In this document: piece by piece, positions 15,575 through 23,965 of the stretch
Position numbering within the stretch: the stretch's first letter is position 1
Layout: each line of letters opens with the position of its first letter
Source of the DNA: JBDKGH01 sp039798265
Lineage (GTDB): Bacteria; Bacteroidota; Bacteroidia; Flavobacteriales_D; Sanyastnellaceae
DNA length: 25,939 nucleotides
Reading direction: 5' to 3'
Assembly: GCA_039798265.1 (NCBI GenBank)
Contig: JBDKGH010000063.1
Span: 1-25,939, forward strand
Position numbers and translations under genes: made by a program
The notes under the pieces: model-generated
What the model saw: the letters and a program-made list of their open reading frames with translations, nothing else
Told to the model about the DNA's origin: nothing
Database searches by the model: none

Positions 15575-17926
15575 GTGAAATCTGCTAATTATCTCAACGA
15601 ATTAAACGAAGCGCAACGCGCCGCTGCAGCCCACGTGAATGGCCCATTGATGGTTATTGCAGGTGCGGGATCGGGAAAAACACGTGTGCTCACTTACCGC
15701 ATCGCTCACCTCATTGATCAAGGTGTTGATCCTTTTCAAATTTTGGCCCTGACCTTTACCAATAAGGCAGCGCGTGAAATGAAAGAAAGGATCGGAAAAA
15801 TTGTGGGCGAGCACGAAGCGCGGAATATTTGGATGGGAACCTTTCACAGCATTTTTGCTCGTATTCTTCGCATTGAATCGGAGAAAATAAATTACCCGCG
15901 CAATTTCTCCATTTACGATACCACAGATAGCAGAAGTCTGCTCAAGGATATTATCAAGGAAATGGGTTTGGATGATAAAATCTACAAGCCCGCTTTAGTG
16001 CACAATCGAATTTCTTCGTGTAAAAACAACCTGATTTCTCCTGTTGATTACAAAAACAGTGTAGATATTATCAGCGAAGATCATAGCAGCGGAAAGCCTA
16101 AAATGGCTGAGATCTATGCGATGTATGATTTGCGCTTGTTCAAATCGGGTGCGATGGATTTTGATGATTTGCTCTTCAAAACAAACGTGCTCATGCGCGA
16201 TCATCCAGATGTTCTTCATCGCTATCAGCATAAGTTTATGTACATCTTGGTAGATGAGTATCAGGATACCAACTTTGCTCAGTACCTCATCATCAAACAG
16301 CTGGGGGCATTGAATGAAAATGTGTGTGTAGTAGGCGATGATGCTCAAAGTATCTACGCTTTCCGTGGAGCGAACATTCAGAATATTCTCAACTTCCGCA
16401 GAGATTATCCTGATTATACGCTCTATAAATTGGAGCAGAATTATCGCAGTACAAAAACCATAGTTGAAGCGGCGAATAGCATCATTTCAAAGAATAAAGA
16501 TCAAATTAAAAAGACTGTTTGGACCGCCAATGAAGAGGGTAGTCTCATTCGTGTGCACAAAGCGGCAACGGATAATGACGAAGGGATGTTCGTGGCCAAT
16601 CAGATCTTTTCGATCAAACAAGAAAAGGGCGCCGACTTCAAGGACTTTGCTATTTTATATAGAACCAATGCGCAGAGCCGATCTTTTGAAGAAGCGTTGC
16701 GCAAATTGAACATTCCTTACCGTATCTATGGTGGAGTGAGTTTCTATCAACGCAAAGAGGTAAAAGATTTATTGGCTTACTTCCGATTGGCCGCCAATCC
16801 GAACGATGAAGAATCGCTCAAACGTATTATCAATTATCCTATTCGCGGTATCGGTAAAACAACGTTAGAAAAATTGGTGGTGGGAGCCGCTGAAAGAGAA
16901 CTTTCGGTTTGGGATATGATTCATCGTGCCCAAGAAGTAGGTATTACGGGCGCTACCTATAGCAAGCTCGCCGACTTTGTGACCATGATCAAAAGTTTTT
17001 CGGTAGAGTTGGAGTTGAAAAACGCCTATGACCTCGGCCATCACATAGCATCGGCCAGTGGATTGCTCAAAGATCTTTATAGCGATAGAACACCAGAAGG
17101 TGTGGCACGCTATGACAACATTCAGGAATTGCTGAATGGTATGAAGGAATTTTCTGAAAAAGTCATGAATCCTGATGATCCCTATAAGGTGAATACCTTG
17201 GGCGATTTTTTGATTGATGTAGCCTTGCTGACGGATGTAGATAATGAAGATGAGAACGATCGAAATAGAGTGAGCATGATGACCATTCACGCCGCAAAAG
17301 GCTTGGAATTTGGCTACGTCAATATTGTGGGGTTAGAAGAAAACTTGTTCCCTTCGCAGCTAAGCATCAACTCGCGTGAAGAGTTAGAGGAAGAGCGTCG
17401 TTTGTTTTATGTGGCGCTGACACGTGCTGAGAAAAAAGCCACCTTGAGTTATGCACTTACGCGTTACCGCTGGGGTCAACTCAGCTATTGTGAACCATCT
17501 CGATTTATTGAAGAACTGGATGAACGGTTTTTGGAATTACCACAGCAGGAACAAAGACCTGTGGCAACACGACCGGTAGATTTTCATTCAGAGCGGTTAG
17601 GTTTTCGTACCAATTCGCGGCCGCCTCAGGAGAAAAATCTCTTTGGTGAGGAGCCGCCTATAAAACAAGCGGCACCACCTAGCGGAAACTTCAAAAAGTT
17701 AAGTTCGGTGCAAAGCCCTTCATCTCCAACAGCTGCTGCAAGCGGCGATTGGACACCCGCTGGTGACATTGCAGTAGGGCACGAGGTGATGCATGAAAAA
17801 TTTGGCAAAGGAAAAGTGTTGGTCATCGAAGGCAATGCCCCAGATATCAAAGCCACTGTTTTCTTCCCCTCGGCGGGTCAGAAGCAGCTCTTGCTCAAAT
17901 TTGCGAAACTGCGTGTTGTAGGCTAG
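15575..17926 (+). CDS. uvrD: ATP-dependent 3'-5' DNA helicase, UvrD/PcrA type
   Basis: 783 residues. Superfamily 1A helicase motifs are complete: Q motif LNEAQRAAA, Walker A GAGSGKT (30-36), TFTNKAAREM, VDEYQDTN (226-233), GDDAQSIYAFRGA, LEQNYRST, MTIHAAKGLEF and RLFYVALTRA. After a Pro/Gln-rich linker (about 650-730), the C-terminus ends in a small Tudor-like fold (VGHEVMHEKFGKGKV, about 735-783) as in PcrA/UvrD, where it contacts RNA polymerase. It works in mismatch and excision repair and in clearing replication blocks. The start is a GTG at 15575; TATCTTCG four bases before it resembles a -7 box with one mismatch. Confidence 0.95.
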   Translation: MKSANYLNELNEAQRAAAAHVNGPLMVIAGAGSGKTRVLTYRIAHLIDQGVDPFQILALTFTNKAAREMKERIGKIVGEHEARNIWMGTFHSIFARILRIESEKINYPRNFSIYDTTDSRSLLKDIIKEMGLDDKIYKPALVHNRISSCKNNLISPVDYKNSVDIISEDHSSGKPKMAEIYAMYDLRLFKSGAMDFDDLLFKTNVLMRDHPDVLHRYQHKFMYILVDEYQDTNFAQYLIIKQLGALNENVCVVGDDAQSIYAFRGANIQNILNFRRDYPDYTLYKLEQNYRSTKTIVEAANSIISKNKDQIKKTVWTANEEGSLIRVHKAATDNDEGMFVANQIFSIKQEKGADFKDFAILYRTNAQSRSFEEALRKLNIPYRIYGGVSFYQRKEVKDLLAYFRLAANPNDEESLKRIINYPIRGIGKTTLEKLVVGAAERELSVWDMIHRAQEVGITGATYSKLADFVTMIKSFSVELELKNAYDLGHHIASASGLLKDLYSDRTPEGVARYDNIQELLNGMKEFSEKVMNPDDPYKVNTLGDFLIDVALLTDVDNEDENDRNRVSMMTIHAAKGLEFGYVNIVGLEENLFPSQLSINSREELEEERRLFYVALTRAEKKATLSYALTRYRWGQLSYCEPSRFIEELDERFLELPQQEQRPVATRPVDFHSERLGFRTNSRPPQEKNLFGEEPPIKQAAPPSGNFKKLSSVQSPSSPTAAASGDWTPAGDIAVGHEVMHEKFGKGKVLVIEGNAPDIKATVFFPSAGQKQLLLKFAKLRVVG

Positions 17927-17933
17927 GTTTTAG

Positions 17934-17941
17934 TATATTTG
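17934..17941 (+). promoter_or_regulatory. Possible promoter -7 box for the DUF4290 gene
   Basis: TATATTTG is a full match to TAnnTTTG. A TTG at 17916-17918 is 15 bases upstream, a little short. It implies that transcription starts near 17948 and that the true start codon lies downstream. Confidence 0.4.
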
Positions 17942-18013
17942 TTAAGTCTAACCTCTGATGGCATAGTCATAAGTCTTGCGCCTACAGATGTTTCAATATT
18001 TTATTTTACAGTT

Positions 18014-18736
18014 TTGAAAGAATCCAATTCACCTTCTAGTTCTTTTCGTTCAGCGGATCACGTGCACATTCCACATGATTTAGAATTGAATAGTGCTCGT
18101 CCTGACCTCATTATTCCGGAATACGGGCGTAACATTCAACGCATGGTAGAGTTTGCCATGACCTTAGAAAATCGCGAAGAACGCAACCAATGCTGCAGAG
18201 CTATTCTTTCGGTAATGGGACAGTTATTTCCTTACCTCCGAGATATCGAAGATTTTAACCACAAGTTATGGGATCACTTATACATCATGAGCAATTTTAA
18301 GCTAGATGTGGACAGTCCTTATCCTATTCCCAAGCCGGAAGAACTCGATGCGCCGCCAGATCGTATTCCCTACCCACAAGGCGATGTGCGCTTTGGGCAC
18401 TATGGCAGATACGTAGAAAAAATGATCGATAAGTGTGTAGAACTTGAAGAAGGCCCGGAAAAGCAAGCCTTCACCGTATCTATCGCTAATTTGATGAAGC
18501 AAAATGCCCTCAATTGGAATCGCAATACCGTTACGGACGATGTTATTCTAAAAGACTTGAGATTCTTAAGCAAAGGTCGCTTGAATTTAGAAGGTATCAC
18601 AGAATTGCACGCGGTTAAAACCATTCCAGGTAATAAGCTTCAAGATTTTTCCGATGATAATTTTGGAAGAAAGAAAATGATGAATAAAAACAAGAAGAAG
18701 AAGTTTAAGGGACCAAATAATAAGTACCGCAATTAA
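18014..18736 (+). CDS. DUF4290 family protein
   Basis: About 240 residues. The block NSARPDLIIPEYGRNIQRMV and the later HKLWDHLYIMS and FGHYGRYVEKMI segments mark the DUF4290 family, which I know only from Bacteroidota and whose function is unknown. It is soluble and helical, with a Lys/Asn-rich end (MMNKNKKKKFKGPNNKYRN) that could bind nucleic acid. The start is uncertain. The open frame reaches back to a TTG at 17939, but a promoter-like box overlaps that codon and the residues before 18014 are unlike the family. TTG at 18014 or GTG at 18062 are more likely; there is no in-frame ATG before the conserved block. Confidence 0.82.
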   Translation: MKESNSPSSSFRSADHVHIPHDLELNSARPDLIIPEYGRNIQRMVEFAMTLENREERNQCCRAILSVMGQLFPYLRDIEDFNHKLWDHLYIMSNFKLDVDSPYPIPKPEELDAPPDRIPYPQGDVRFGHYGRYVEKMIDKCVELEEGPEKQAFTVSIANLMKQNALNWNRNTVTDDVILKDLRFLSKGRLNLEGITELHAVKTIPGNKLQDFSDDNFGRKKMMNKNKKKKFKGPNNKYRN

Positions 18737-18781
18737 ACCTTTCTTGTTGAAGTGGTTCTTACGGATATAAAACTGATAACC

Positions 18782-19582
18782 ATGAAAAAGATCGCATTTA
18801 TTTTATCATTAGCGTCTATTGTTTCTTTGGTGGCTTGCCGCAAGGAAAAAGAATCATTCGATAACACAGTAGCGCGCGACAACCAAACAGCCGAAACCTA
18901 CTTCAGCGATATGTATAAAGTCGTTGAAGATGTGAGCGCTAATACCGAAGGTATCCGTGATTATTCCATTGGATGTATCGATACCGTTATTGTTGACACC
19001 GTTTCAACTCCACGAACTGTTTTAATTGATTTTGGTAACGATGATTGTGTGGGCACAGATGGCCGCATCCGCAAAGGAACCATCTTGGTGAGCTATACTG
19101 GTCGCTACCGAGAAGCGGGCACGGTGATTACCGTTACACCGCAAACCTATTCGGTGAATGGATTCTCCATTACAGGTACCAAAACCATCACCAACGCGGG
19201 CACCAATGGGCTCGGACAGCCTTACTTTAACATTGAAGTAAACGGTACCATTACCGCTCCAGCTAATGCCTACGATATTACTTGGCAAAGCTCGCGTGTG
19301 CGCACTTGGGTGGAAGGGTATACCACCGCTTCCTTGCTCGATGATGCCTATGAAATAACAGGTAATGCCAGTGGTGTAAACCGTTTTGGTAATCCCTACA
19401 CCATGAATATTACCACGCCACTTCGCGCTGAAATAGGATGCCCTTGGTTAGTTAGCGGCGTGTTTTCCATTACTCCAGAAGACGGCGAAATGCGCAGCAT
19501 TAATTTCGGTAGCGGCGATTGCAACGCAGGTTATGTTATTACAGTTGATGGAACGGATTATCCGATCAATGGAGGTAACTAA
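18782..19582 (+). CDS. Hypothetical lipoprotein
   Basis: 266 residues from the ATG at 18782; the open frame begins at a GTG 30 bases earlier. A lipoprotein signal is clear, with LVAC at 16-19 and Lys/Glu after the cysteine. The mature part is beta-rich with two related segments, IDFGNDDCVGTDGR near 90 and INFGSGDCNAGYVITVDG near 240, each with one cysteine. This suggests a repeated strand module at both ends of one domain and possibly a disulphide. I know this layout from other Bacteroidota lipoproteins of unknown role. No enzyme motif is seen. It is followed nine bases later by the HupE-like gene. Confidence 0.8.
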   Translation: MKKIAFILSLASIVSLVACRKEKESFDNTVARDNQTAETYFSDMYKVVEDVSANTEGIRDYSIGCIDTVIVDTVSTPRTVLIDFGNDDCVGTDGRIRKGTILVSYTGRYREAGTVITVTPQTYSVNGFSITGTKTITNAGTNGLGQPYFNIEVNGTITAPANAYDITWQSSRVRTWVEGYTTASLLDDAYEITGNASGVNRFGNPYTMNITTPLRAEIGCPWLVSGVFSITPEDGEMRSINFGSGDCNAGYVITVDGTDYPINGGN

Positions 19583-19591
19583 ATAGGAGCG

Positions 19592-20164
19592 ATGGAATTT
19601 TTCAAAGAAGGATTTTTTCACATCACAGATTGGGAAGGGTATGATCACATGCTCTTCCTTTTTTGTTTGGCGGCGGGTTTATATTGGGAGCATTGGAAGC
19701 GCTTGATAGCCATGGCCACCGCTTTTACAGTGGGACACAGTATTACACTCGCACTGAGTGTTCTTGATCAAGTGGCTTTCTCGAGTGATTTGATCGAGCT
19801 CTTGATACCCACTACTATCGTTTTAACAGCCCTTGTTCGCTTTTTCCGCAAGGAAGAGTCTCAAGGATGGCCGGTAGTAGTGATGGTGGGATTTTTTGGT
19901 CTTATCCATGGCTTGGGCTTTTCCACTTATTTGAAAATGATGATCTCTGACACCAATGAGCGAGTAGGCTTACTGTTCTTCTTCAACCTGGGCGTGGAGG
20001 CCGGACAGCTTGTGATTTTAGGGGTTCTTCTTGCTTTCCATACCCTGTTGAGAAAGGCTTTGCAGCTCAAAATTCCGCTGCTTCGCAAAGGAGAGTTGAT
20101 ATTGGCTATTGGAATTTCACTTTTTCTGATTATCCAAAAAGTGTTGGAAAGTACAGAGGTATAG
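19592..20164 (+). CDS. HupE/UreJ-family membrane protein
   Basis: 190 residues with about six membrane segments. Conserved family spots are visible: EGYDHMLFLFCLAAG near the start, TVGHSITLALS, GLIHGLGFST and NLGVEAGQLVIL. The His, Asp and Glu residues within membrane segments are those thought to bind metal in HupE/UreJ, a family linked to nickel uptake for hydrogenase and urease. No hydrogenase or urease gene is nearby, so the metal and partner are unknown. It starts nine bases after the lipoprotein stop and may be co-transcribed with it. Confidence 0.85.
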   Translation: MEFFKEGFFHITDWEGYDHMLFLFCLAAGLYWEHWKRLIAMATAFTVGHSITLALSVLDQVAFSSDLIELLIPTTIVLTALVRFFRKEESQGWPVVVMVGFFGLIHGLGFSTYLKMMISDTNERVGLLFFFNLGVEAGQLVILGVLLAFHTLLRKALQLKIPLLRKGELILAIGISLFLIIQKVLESTEV

Positions 20165-20173
20165 AAATTCAAC

Positions 20174-20181
20174 TAATTTTG
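20174..20181 (+). promoter_or_regulatory. Possible promoter -7 box for the yidD operon
   Basis: TAATTTTG fits TAnnTTTG exactly and lies 17 bases before the GTG start at 20199. The nearest upstream TTG is 27 bases away, too far for a good -33 box. Confidence 0.4.
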
Positions 20182-20198
20182 TCCCACTTTTTAACCGG

Positions 20199-20435
20199 GT
20201 GAAGAAACTATTTATACTCCCCATTCGACTTTATCAATGGATATTGTCTCCTTGGTTAGGCCAAAATTGTCGTCATCAACCGACATGTAGCCAATACGCC
20301 ATAGAGGCCATTGAACAATGGGGGGTAATAAAGGGTTTATGGCTCGGGATAAAACGGATAAGTAAATGTCATCCATGGGGAACGCATGGATATGACCCAG
20401 TGCCCAAGCAACCAATTAAACCGAGAATAAAATGA
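20199..20435 (+). CDS. yidD: Membrane protein insertion efficiency factor YidD
   Basis: 78 residues. The small inner-membrane-associated family is easily recognised by LPIRLYQWILSPWLGQNCRH, PTCSQYAIEAI and CHPWGTHGYDPVP, including the conserved cysteines. YidD aids YidC-dependent membrane protein insertion, although yidC is not in the window. The start is a GTG at 20199. Its stop overlaps the next ATG by four bases (ATGA), which makes an operon with the small lipoprotein and hemB very likely. Confidence 0.95.
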   Translation: MKKLFILPIRLYQWILSPWLGQNCRHQPTCSQYAIEAIEQWGVIKGLWLGIKRISKCHPWGTHGYDPVPKQPIKPRIK

Positions 20436-20890
20436 AAACCTCTGTGAAAGTTTTTTCTTTCTTTTTTGCAGCAGCGATGATGATCGCCTGTGCTCAAGCT
20501 GAATCTGAAGTGGTAAAACAAGCCCGCACCATTCAAGAAGGTATCATGAAGTCAAAAAATCAGTTGGATTCAACAATTGACCTTTCGATTACCGATATCA
20601 ACAATCGCATCACTACTATGAGCAGTGATTCTATCGCGATGAAAGACAGCGCAAACATTGCTTTGTTTGGTCAAATGCAATCACAAGTTGCTCGCTTGGC
20701 TGAAATGAAATCTAAATTGACAGATTGGGCGTCTTCTATGAAGATGTTGCCAACTCCTGAGGAAGTAGCGAAAGGCGCTGAAAATCCTTTCGGTAAAGAA
20801 GCTACTGATCAAGACATTCTGAAAGGTGTTCAAGCTTCTCAAGAGGAGTTTAACAACTTGAAGTCAGAGATTGAATCTGAAATGCAATAA
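20432..20890 (+). CDS. Small helical putative lipoprotein
   Basis: 152 residues, not recognised. The signal peptide ends MMIAC-AQAES; Cys20 fits a relaxed Bacteroidota lipobox, though ordinary cleavage after AQA is also possible. The mature part is almost wholly helical and rich in Lys, Glu, Ser and Met, with coiled-coil-like heptads over about 25-105, then a short loop (LPTPEEVAKGAENPFG) and a final helix. It overlaps yidD by four bases and is followed after three bases by hemB, so it sits in the middle of a three-gene operon. Confidence 0.75.
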   Translation: MKTSVKVFSFFFAAAMMIACAQAESEVVKQARTIQEGIMKSKNQLDSTIDLSITDINNRITTMSSDSIAMKDSANIALFGQMQSQVARLAEMKSKLTDWASSMKMLPTPEEVAKGAENPFGKEATDQDILKGVQASQEEFNNLKSEIESEMQ

Positions 20891-20893
20891 TCA

Positions 20894-21868
20894 ATGAATA
20901 TCCGACCCAGAAGAAATAGGAAATCGGAAGTCATAAGAAGTATGATAAGGGAAACGCAAGTTTCCCTTTCGTCGTTAATGTATCCGGTATTTTTGATTGA
21001 TGGCCAATCAAAGAAAATACCTATCACCAGTATGCCAGGTATAAGCCGCATGACCCTTGATTTTCTTCTGGAAGAAATAGCGGAATGCGTGGCCTTGGGA
21101 ATCAACAGTTTTGTAATTTTCCCCGCAGTAGAGGATACGTTAAAAGATAAAACAGCTACTTATAGCTATGATCCCAGCAACTTTTATTTGGAAGCTGCAC
21201 GTGTTATAAAAAGGCAGTTTCCAGATGTATGCTTGATGAGTGATGTAGCTATGGATCCGTATAGCAGTGATGGGCATGATGGCTATGTAGAGAACGGAGA
21301 AATCGTGAACGATCTTACTCTTCCCATTTTGGCAAAAATGGCTGTGGAGCAAGCCAAAGCAGGTTTCGATATTATAGGCCCGTCGGATATGATGGACGGC
21401 AGAGTAGGGGTGATTCGTGAAGCATTAGATGCTGAAGGATTTTACACCACTTCTATCATGAGTTATACGGCTAAGTATGCTAGTGCTTATTATGGCCCAT
21501 TCCGTGAGGCATTGGATAGCGCTCCTAAGAGTGGCGATAAAAAGACCTATCAAATGGATCCCGCGAATAAGCGCGAGGCTTTGCGTGAAGCAGCATTAGA
21601 TATCGAGGAGGGAGCAGATTTTCTTATGGTAAAACCGGCACTGTGTTACCTCGATGTGATTCACTTGTTGAGTGAATACAGTGATGTTCCCATTGCTTGC
21701 TATAATGTAAGTGGGGAATACGCCATGTTGAAAGCCGCTCAGGAAAAGGGTTGGGTTAATTTTGAAAAAGCCATGCCCGAAATGCTCCTCAGTATGCAGC
21801 GCGCAGGTGCGCAGGTGATCCTCACCTATTTTGCGAAGGAGTATGCGCAATTGGTCAAAAACGGATAA
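20894..21868 (+). CDS. hemB: Delta-aminolevulinic acid dehydratase (porphobilinogen synthase)
   Basis: 324 residues. It condenses two 5-aminolevulinate molecules to porphobilinogen in heme synthesis. Both Schiff-base lysines are present: Lys194 (SYTAKYAS) and Lys247 (MVKPAL). The metal-site loop reads DVAMDPYSSDGHDG (117-130), with Ala119 and Asp129 where zinc enzymes have cysteines, so it belongs to the cysteine-free, magnesium-type group. Active-site DIIGPSDMMDGRV is intact. It is the last gene of the yidD operon, followed by a strong terminator hairpin. Confidence 0.96.
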   Translation: MNIRPRRNRKSEVIRSMIRETQVSLSSLMYPVFLIDGQSKKIPITSMPGISRMTLDFLLEEIAECVALGINSFVIFPAVEDTLKDKTATYSYDPSNFYLEAARVIKRQFPDVCLMSDVAMDPYSSDGHDGYVENGEIVNDLTLPILAKMAVEQAKAGFDIIGPSDMMDGRVGVIREALDAEGFYTTSIMSYTAKYASAYYGPFREALDSAPKSGDKKTYQMDPANKREALREAALDIEEGADFLMVKPALCYLDVIHLLSEYSDVPIACYNVSGEYAMLKAAQEKGWVNFEKAMPEMLLSMQRAGAQVILTYFAKEYAQLVKNG

Positions 21869-21904
21869 TCGATTTTCAATAGGTGTTTACCACCGAGTAG
21901 AAAT

Positions 21905-21937
21905 AAAAAAGGTCTGAAACATCAGACCTTTTTTTTT
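21905..21937. terminator. Bidirectional intrinsic terminator between hemB and the HIT gene
   Basis: A perfect hairpin, GGTCTGA (21911-21917), loop AACA, TCAGACC (21922-21928), flanked by six A on the left and nine T on the right. It can stop transcription from both sides. The stop codon of the minus-strand HIT gene lies within the T-run. Confidence 0.9.
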
Positions 21938-22325
21938 ATGCATTGCGAATCGCTTCTGCGAGTGCGGTGTATTCTTCGGGAGTGAATTTCAATCGTTCTT
22001 TTTGAAAGTTGATATCTCCAATCGTATTCAGTGGTACTAGGTGCATGTGCGCATGGGGCACTTCAAGCCCAATTACGGCAATACCAATGCGCTGGCAGGG
22101 CACCACGCGCTGAATTTTTGAAGCCACCTCTTTGGCGAAAACATTGATCTCTTGTAAAAGAGTGGTATCCAGATCAAAGATGTAATCAATCTCTTTTTTG
22201 GGAACCACTAATGCATGACCTTTTGCAACGGGCATCACATCGAGGAAGGCGATGAATTGGTCATTTTCGGCTATTTTATAGCAGGGTATTTCACCGGCGA
22301 TAATGCGTGAAAAAATGCTGGCCAT
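21936..22325 (-). CDS. HIT family protein (Hint-like nucleotide hydrolase)
   Basis: 129 residues from the ATG at 22325; an upstream in-frame start nine codons earlier would run into greA. The histidine triad HAHMH (His91, His93, His95) forms the nucleotide hydrolase or transferase site, and the N-terminal SIFSRIIAGEIPCYKIAEND matches the Hint branch. These enzymes act on AMP-linked amines or similar in the cytoplasm. The start is one base past the greA stop, so it is translated from the greA message, and the gene ends in the shared terminator. Confidence 0.93.
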   Translation of the reverse strand: MASIFSRIIAGEIPCYKIAENDQFIAFLDVMPVAKGHALVVPKKEIDYIFDLDTTLLQEINVFAKEVASKIQRVVPCQRIGIAVIGLEVPHAHMHLVPLNTIGDINFQKERLKFTPEEYTALAEAIRNA

Positions 22326-22326
22326 C

Positions 22327-22800
22327 TTAGCGAGAAATTTCGAGGATTTCAAACTTGATCATTCCTGCTGGAACTTGCACTTCGGCGATGTCGCCAACTT
22401 TTTTTCCTAAAAGACCTTTGCCAATAGGAGAGTCGACAGAGATTTTTTTCTCTGCGAGATTAGCTTCGTTTTCAGCCACCAATGTGTATTGTACTTCAGC
22501 ATTGTTGTTGAGGTTTTTGATTCTCACTTTGGTAAGGATAAAAACCTTCGACGTATCCATTTGCGATTCGTCGATCAAACGAGCGTTGGCTACTAGATCT
22601 TCCATTTTAGCAATGCGAGCCTCTAGAAGACCTTGTGCTTCTTTGGCAGCATCATATTCGGCATTTTCAGAAAGGTCGCCTTTGTCACGTGCTTCGGCAA
22701 TTTGAGCGCTAATCTTCGGACGTTCTACCGTCTTCAAATTGTGTAATTCGTCTTTCAGGCGCTTCAATCCGTCAGCAGTATAGTATGCAACTTGTGACAT
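22327..22800 (-). CDS. greA: Transcription elongation factor GreA
   Basis: 157 residues. It enters the secondary channel of RNA polymerase and promotes cleavage of backtracked RNA. The N-terminal coiled coil has the acidic tip DKGDLSENAEYDAAKE, and the C-terminal globular domain includes VDSPIGKGLLGKKVGD. The length is that of the family. It is followed after one base by the HIT gene. A promoter-like box lies about 75 bases upstream, with a terminator hairpin between that box and the gene. Confidence 0.96.
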   Translation of the reverse strand: MSQVAYYTADGLKRLKDELHNLKTVERPKISAQIAEARDKGDLSENAEYDAAKEAQGLLEARIAKMEDLVANARLIDESQMDTSKVFILTKVRIKNLNNNAEVQYTLVAENEANLAEKKISVDSPIGKGLLGKKVGDIAEVQVPAGMIKFEILEISR

Positions 22801-22831
22801 ATTAATCAGTTTATGTGCGTGGGTATATCAG

Positions 22832-22867
22832 TAAAAAAAGAGAAAACCCCCAATGGAGGTTTTCTCT
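22832..22867 (-). terminator. Intrinsic terminator downstream of the PorV/PorQ-family gene
   Basis: Read on the minus strand: stem AGAGAAAACC paired with GGTTTTCTCT (22839-22848 with 22858-22867), a short loop, then a run of seven T. It lies just after the PorV-family gene and just before greA. Confidence 0.85.
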
Positions 22868-22875
22868 ATAGATAA

Positions 22876-22903
22876 CAAAGGTACAAAAAATCTTAGAGTG
22901 CAA
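22876..22903 (-). promoter_or_regulatory. Promoter for greA
   Basis: On the minus strand, TTG (22903-22901), 17 bases, then TACCTTTG (22883-22876), a full -7 match. The predicted transcription start is near 22869, only a few bases before the terminator hairpin. The -33 box lies in the final codons of the upstream gene. Confidence 0.5.
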
Positions 22904-23930
22904 TACGCAATCCGATGCTGTGTACACCAGCGAAAGGATTCGTTACGCGGTAAGAGTAGTCAAGACCGAAAAGAGTTTCGTTAGCTCCTACAGGCAATTG
23001 CACGGTCATACCAGCGCTTGGGCCAGTAAATACTGTTGTACGATCTTCATCGCTCGTGATGCCATTTTCCCAAGTGTAACCACCGCGGAAAATGAAACGA
23101 TCACGGAAACCAAACTGAGCTCCTACGCCAAACTGGTCTTTGGAGAAAGAGTTAGAGGTGTATTGAAGATCAGTTGTCAATTTCATTTTTTCACCGAAAA
23201 AGAAGTCGTAAGCGAAGCCTACGTTTACCAATGAAGGCAATTCATATTTTTCAGAACGGCGGTTCACGGTAACGCTGCTTCCGTTTGAAGGTATAGTAGC
23301 AGTGATCGATAGACCATCGCCGCTGTAACGCATAGGAGGACCTACGTTGCGAAGAGCAATACCAAAACGAACGTTATCTTTTTCACCAGTGATGTAGCGG
23401 ATACCTGCATCGAAAGAAACACCTTGTGAACGGGCGTTGTAAATCGCTTCAGAAATCAAGCGTACAGTAAGACCACCATAGATGCTGTTAGAGAATCCTT
23501 TTGCGTACGATACACCAATGTTGGTGAACGATGGAGAGAATTTACCAATACCACCTTCTGGAAGATCTTCTTCAGTGATTTCGATGTCACCAAAGCTCAT
23601 GTTATTTACGGTAATACCGAAGGCACCTGATTCGCCTACTTTTTGACCAAAGCCAAAAGAGTTGATGTTGATACCTGTACCTACGAGGTACTGATTGTTG
23701 CAGAATTGCAACTCGGTTTTACGCACGAATGCTAAACCTGCTACGTTGAGGAAAGTTGCTTCTACACCGTTGATAGATGCCATACCAGCATTACCAAAAG
23801 CAGAAGTACGTGCCCACGGATTAACCAACAAGTGGCTAGCACCAGCAGAACCTGAGCGGTCAGGGTTACCTGCAGTTGCAGGTAACACCGACGCTACTAG
23901 GAGAATGATTGCTATTATCTGTTTTTTCAT
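22893..23930 (-). CDS. PorV/PorQ-family outer-membrane protein (T9SS-associated)
   Basis: 345 residues from the ATG at 23930, where the signal peptide MKKQIIAIILLVASVLPATA begins; the frame opens 11 codons earlier. It is a beta-barrel of the FadL-like PorV/PorQ group: SAGASHLLVNPWARTSAFGNA, GVEATFLNVAGLAF, and a C-terminal strand ending in GLRIAL. PorV shuttles T9SS cargo to the attachment complex; paralogues can serve specific partner proteins. The gene starts 35 bases after the stop of a large T9SS cargo gene, so it could be its dedicated partner. The terminator after it ends the unit. Confidence 0.87.
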   Translation of the reverse strand: MKKQIIAIILLVASVLPATAGNPDRSGSAGASHLLVNPWARTSAFGNAGMASINGVEATFLNVAGLAFVRKTELQFCNNQYLVGTGININSFGFGQKVGESGAFGITVNNMSFGDIEITEEDLPEGGIGKFSPSFTNIGVSYAKGFSNSIYGGLTVRLISEAIYNARSQGVSFDAGIRYITGEKDNVRFGIALRNVGPPMRYSGDGLSITATIPSNGSSVTVNRRSEKYELPSLVNVGFAYDFFFGEKMKLTTDLQYTSNSFSKDQFGVGAQFGFRDRFIFRGGYTWENGITSDEDRTTVFTGPSAGMTVQLPVGANETLFGLDYSYRVTNPFAGVHSIGLRIAL

Positions 23931-23965
23931 AGTCTCTTTGTTCTTAAAGTTCCAATCGTTCATTA

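Noticed and set aside
19585..19589. AGGAG before the HupE-like gene as a ribosome binding site
   Set aside because: It is only two bases from the ATG, too close for normal pairing, and Bacteroidota rely little on such sites.
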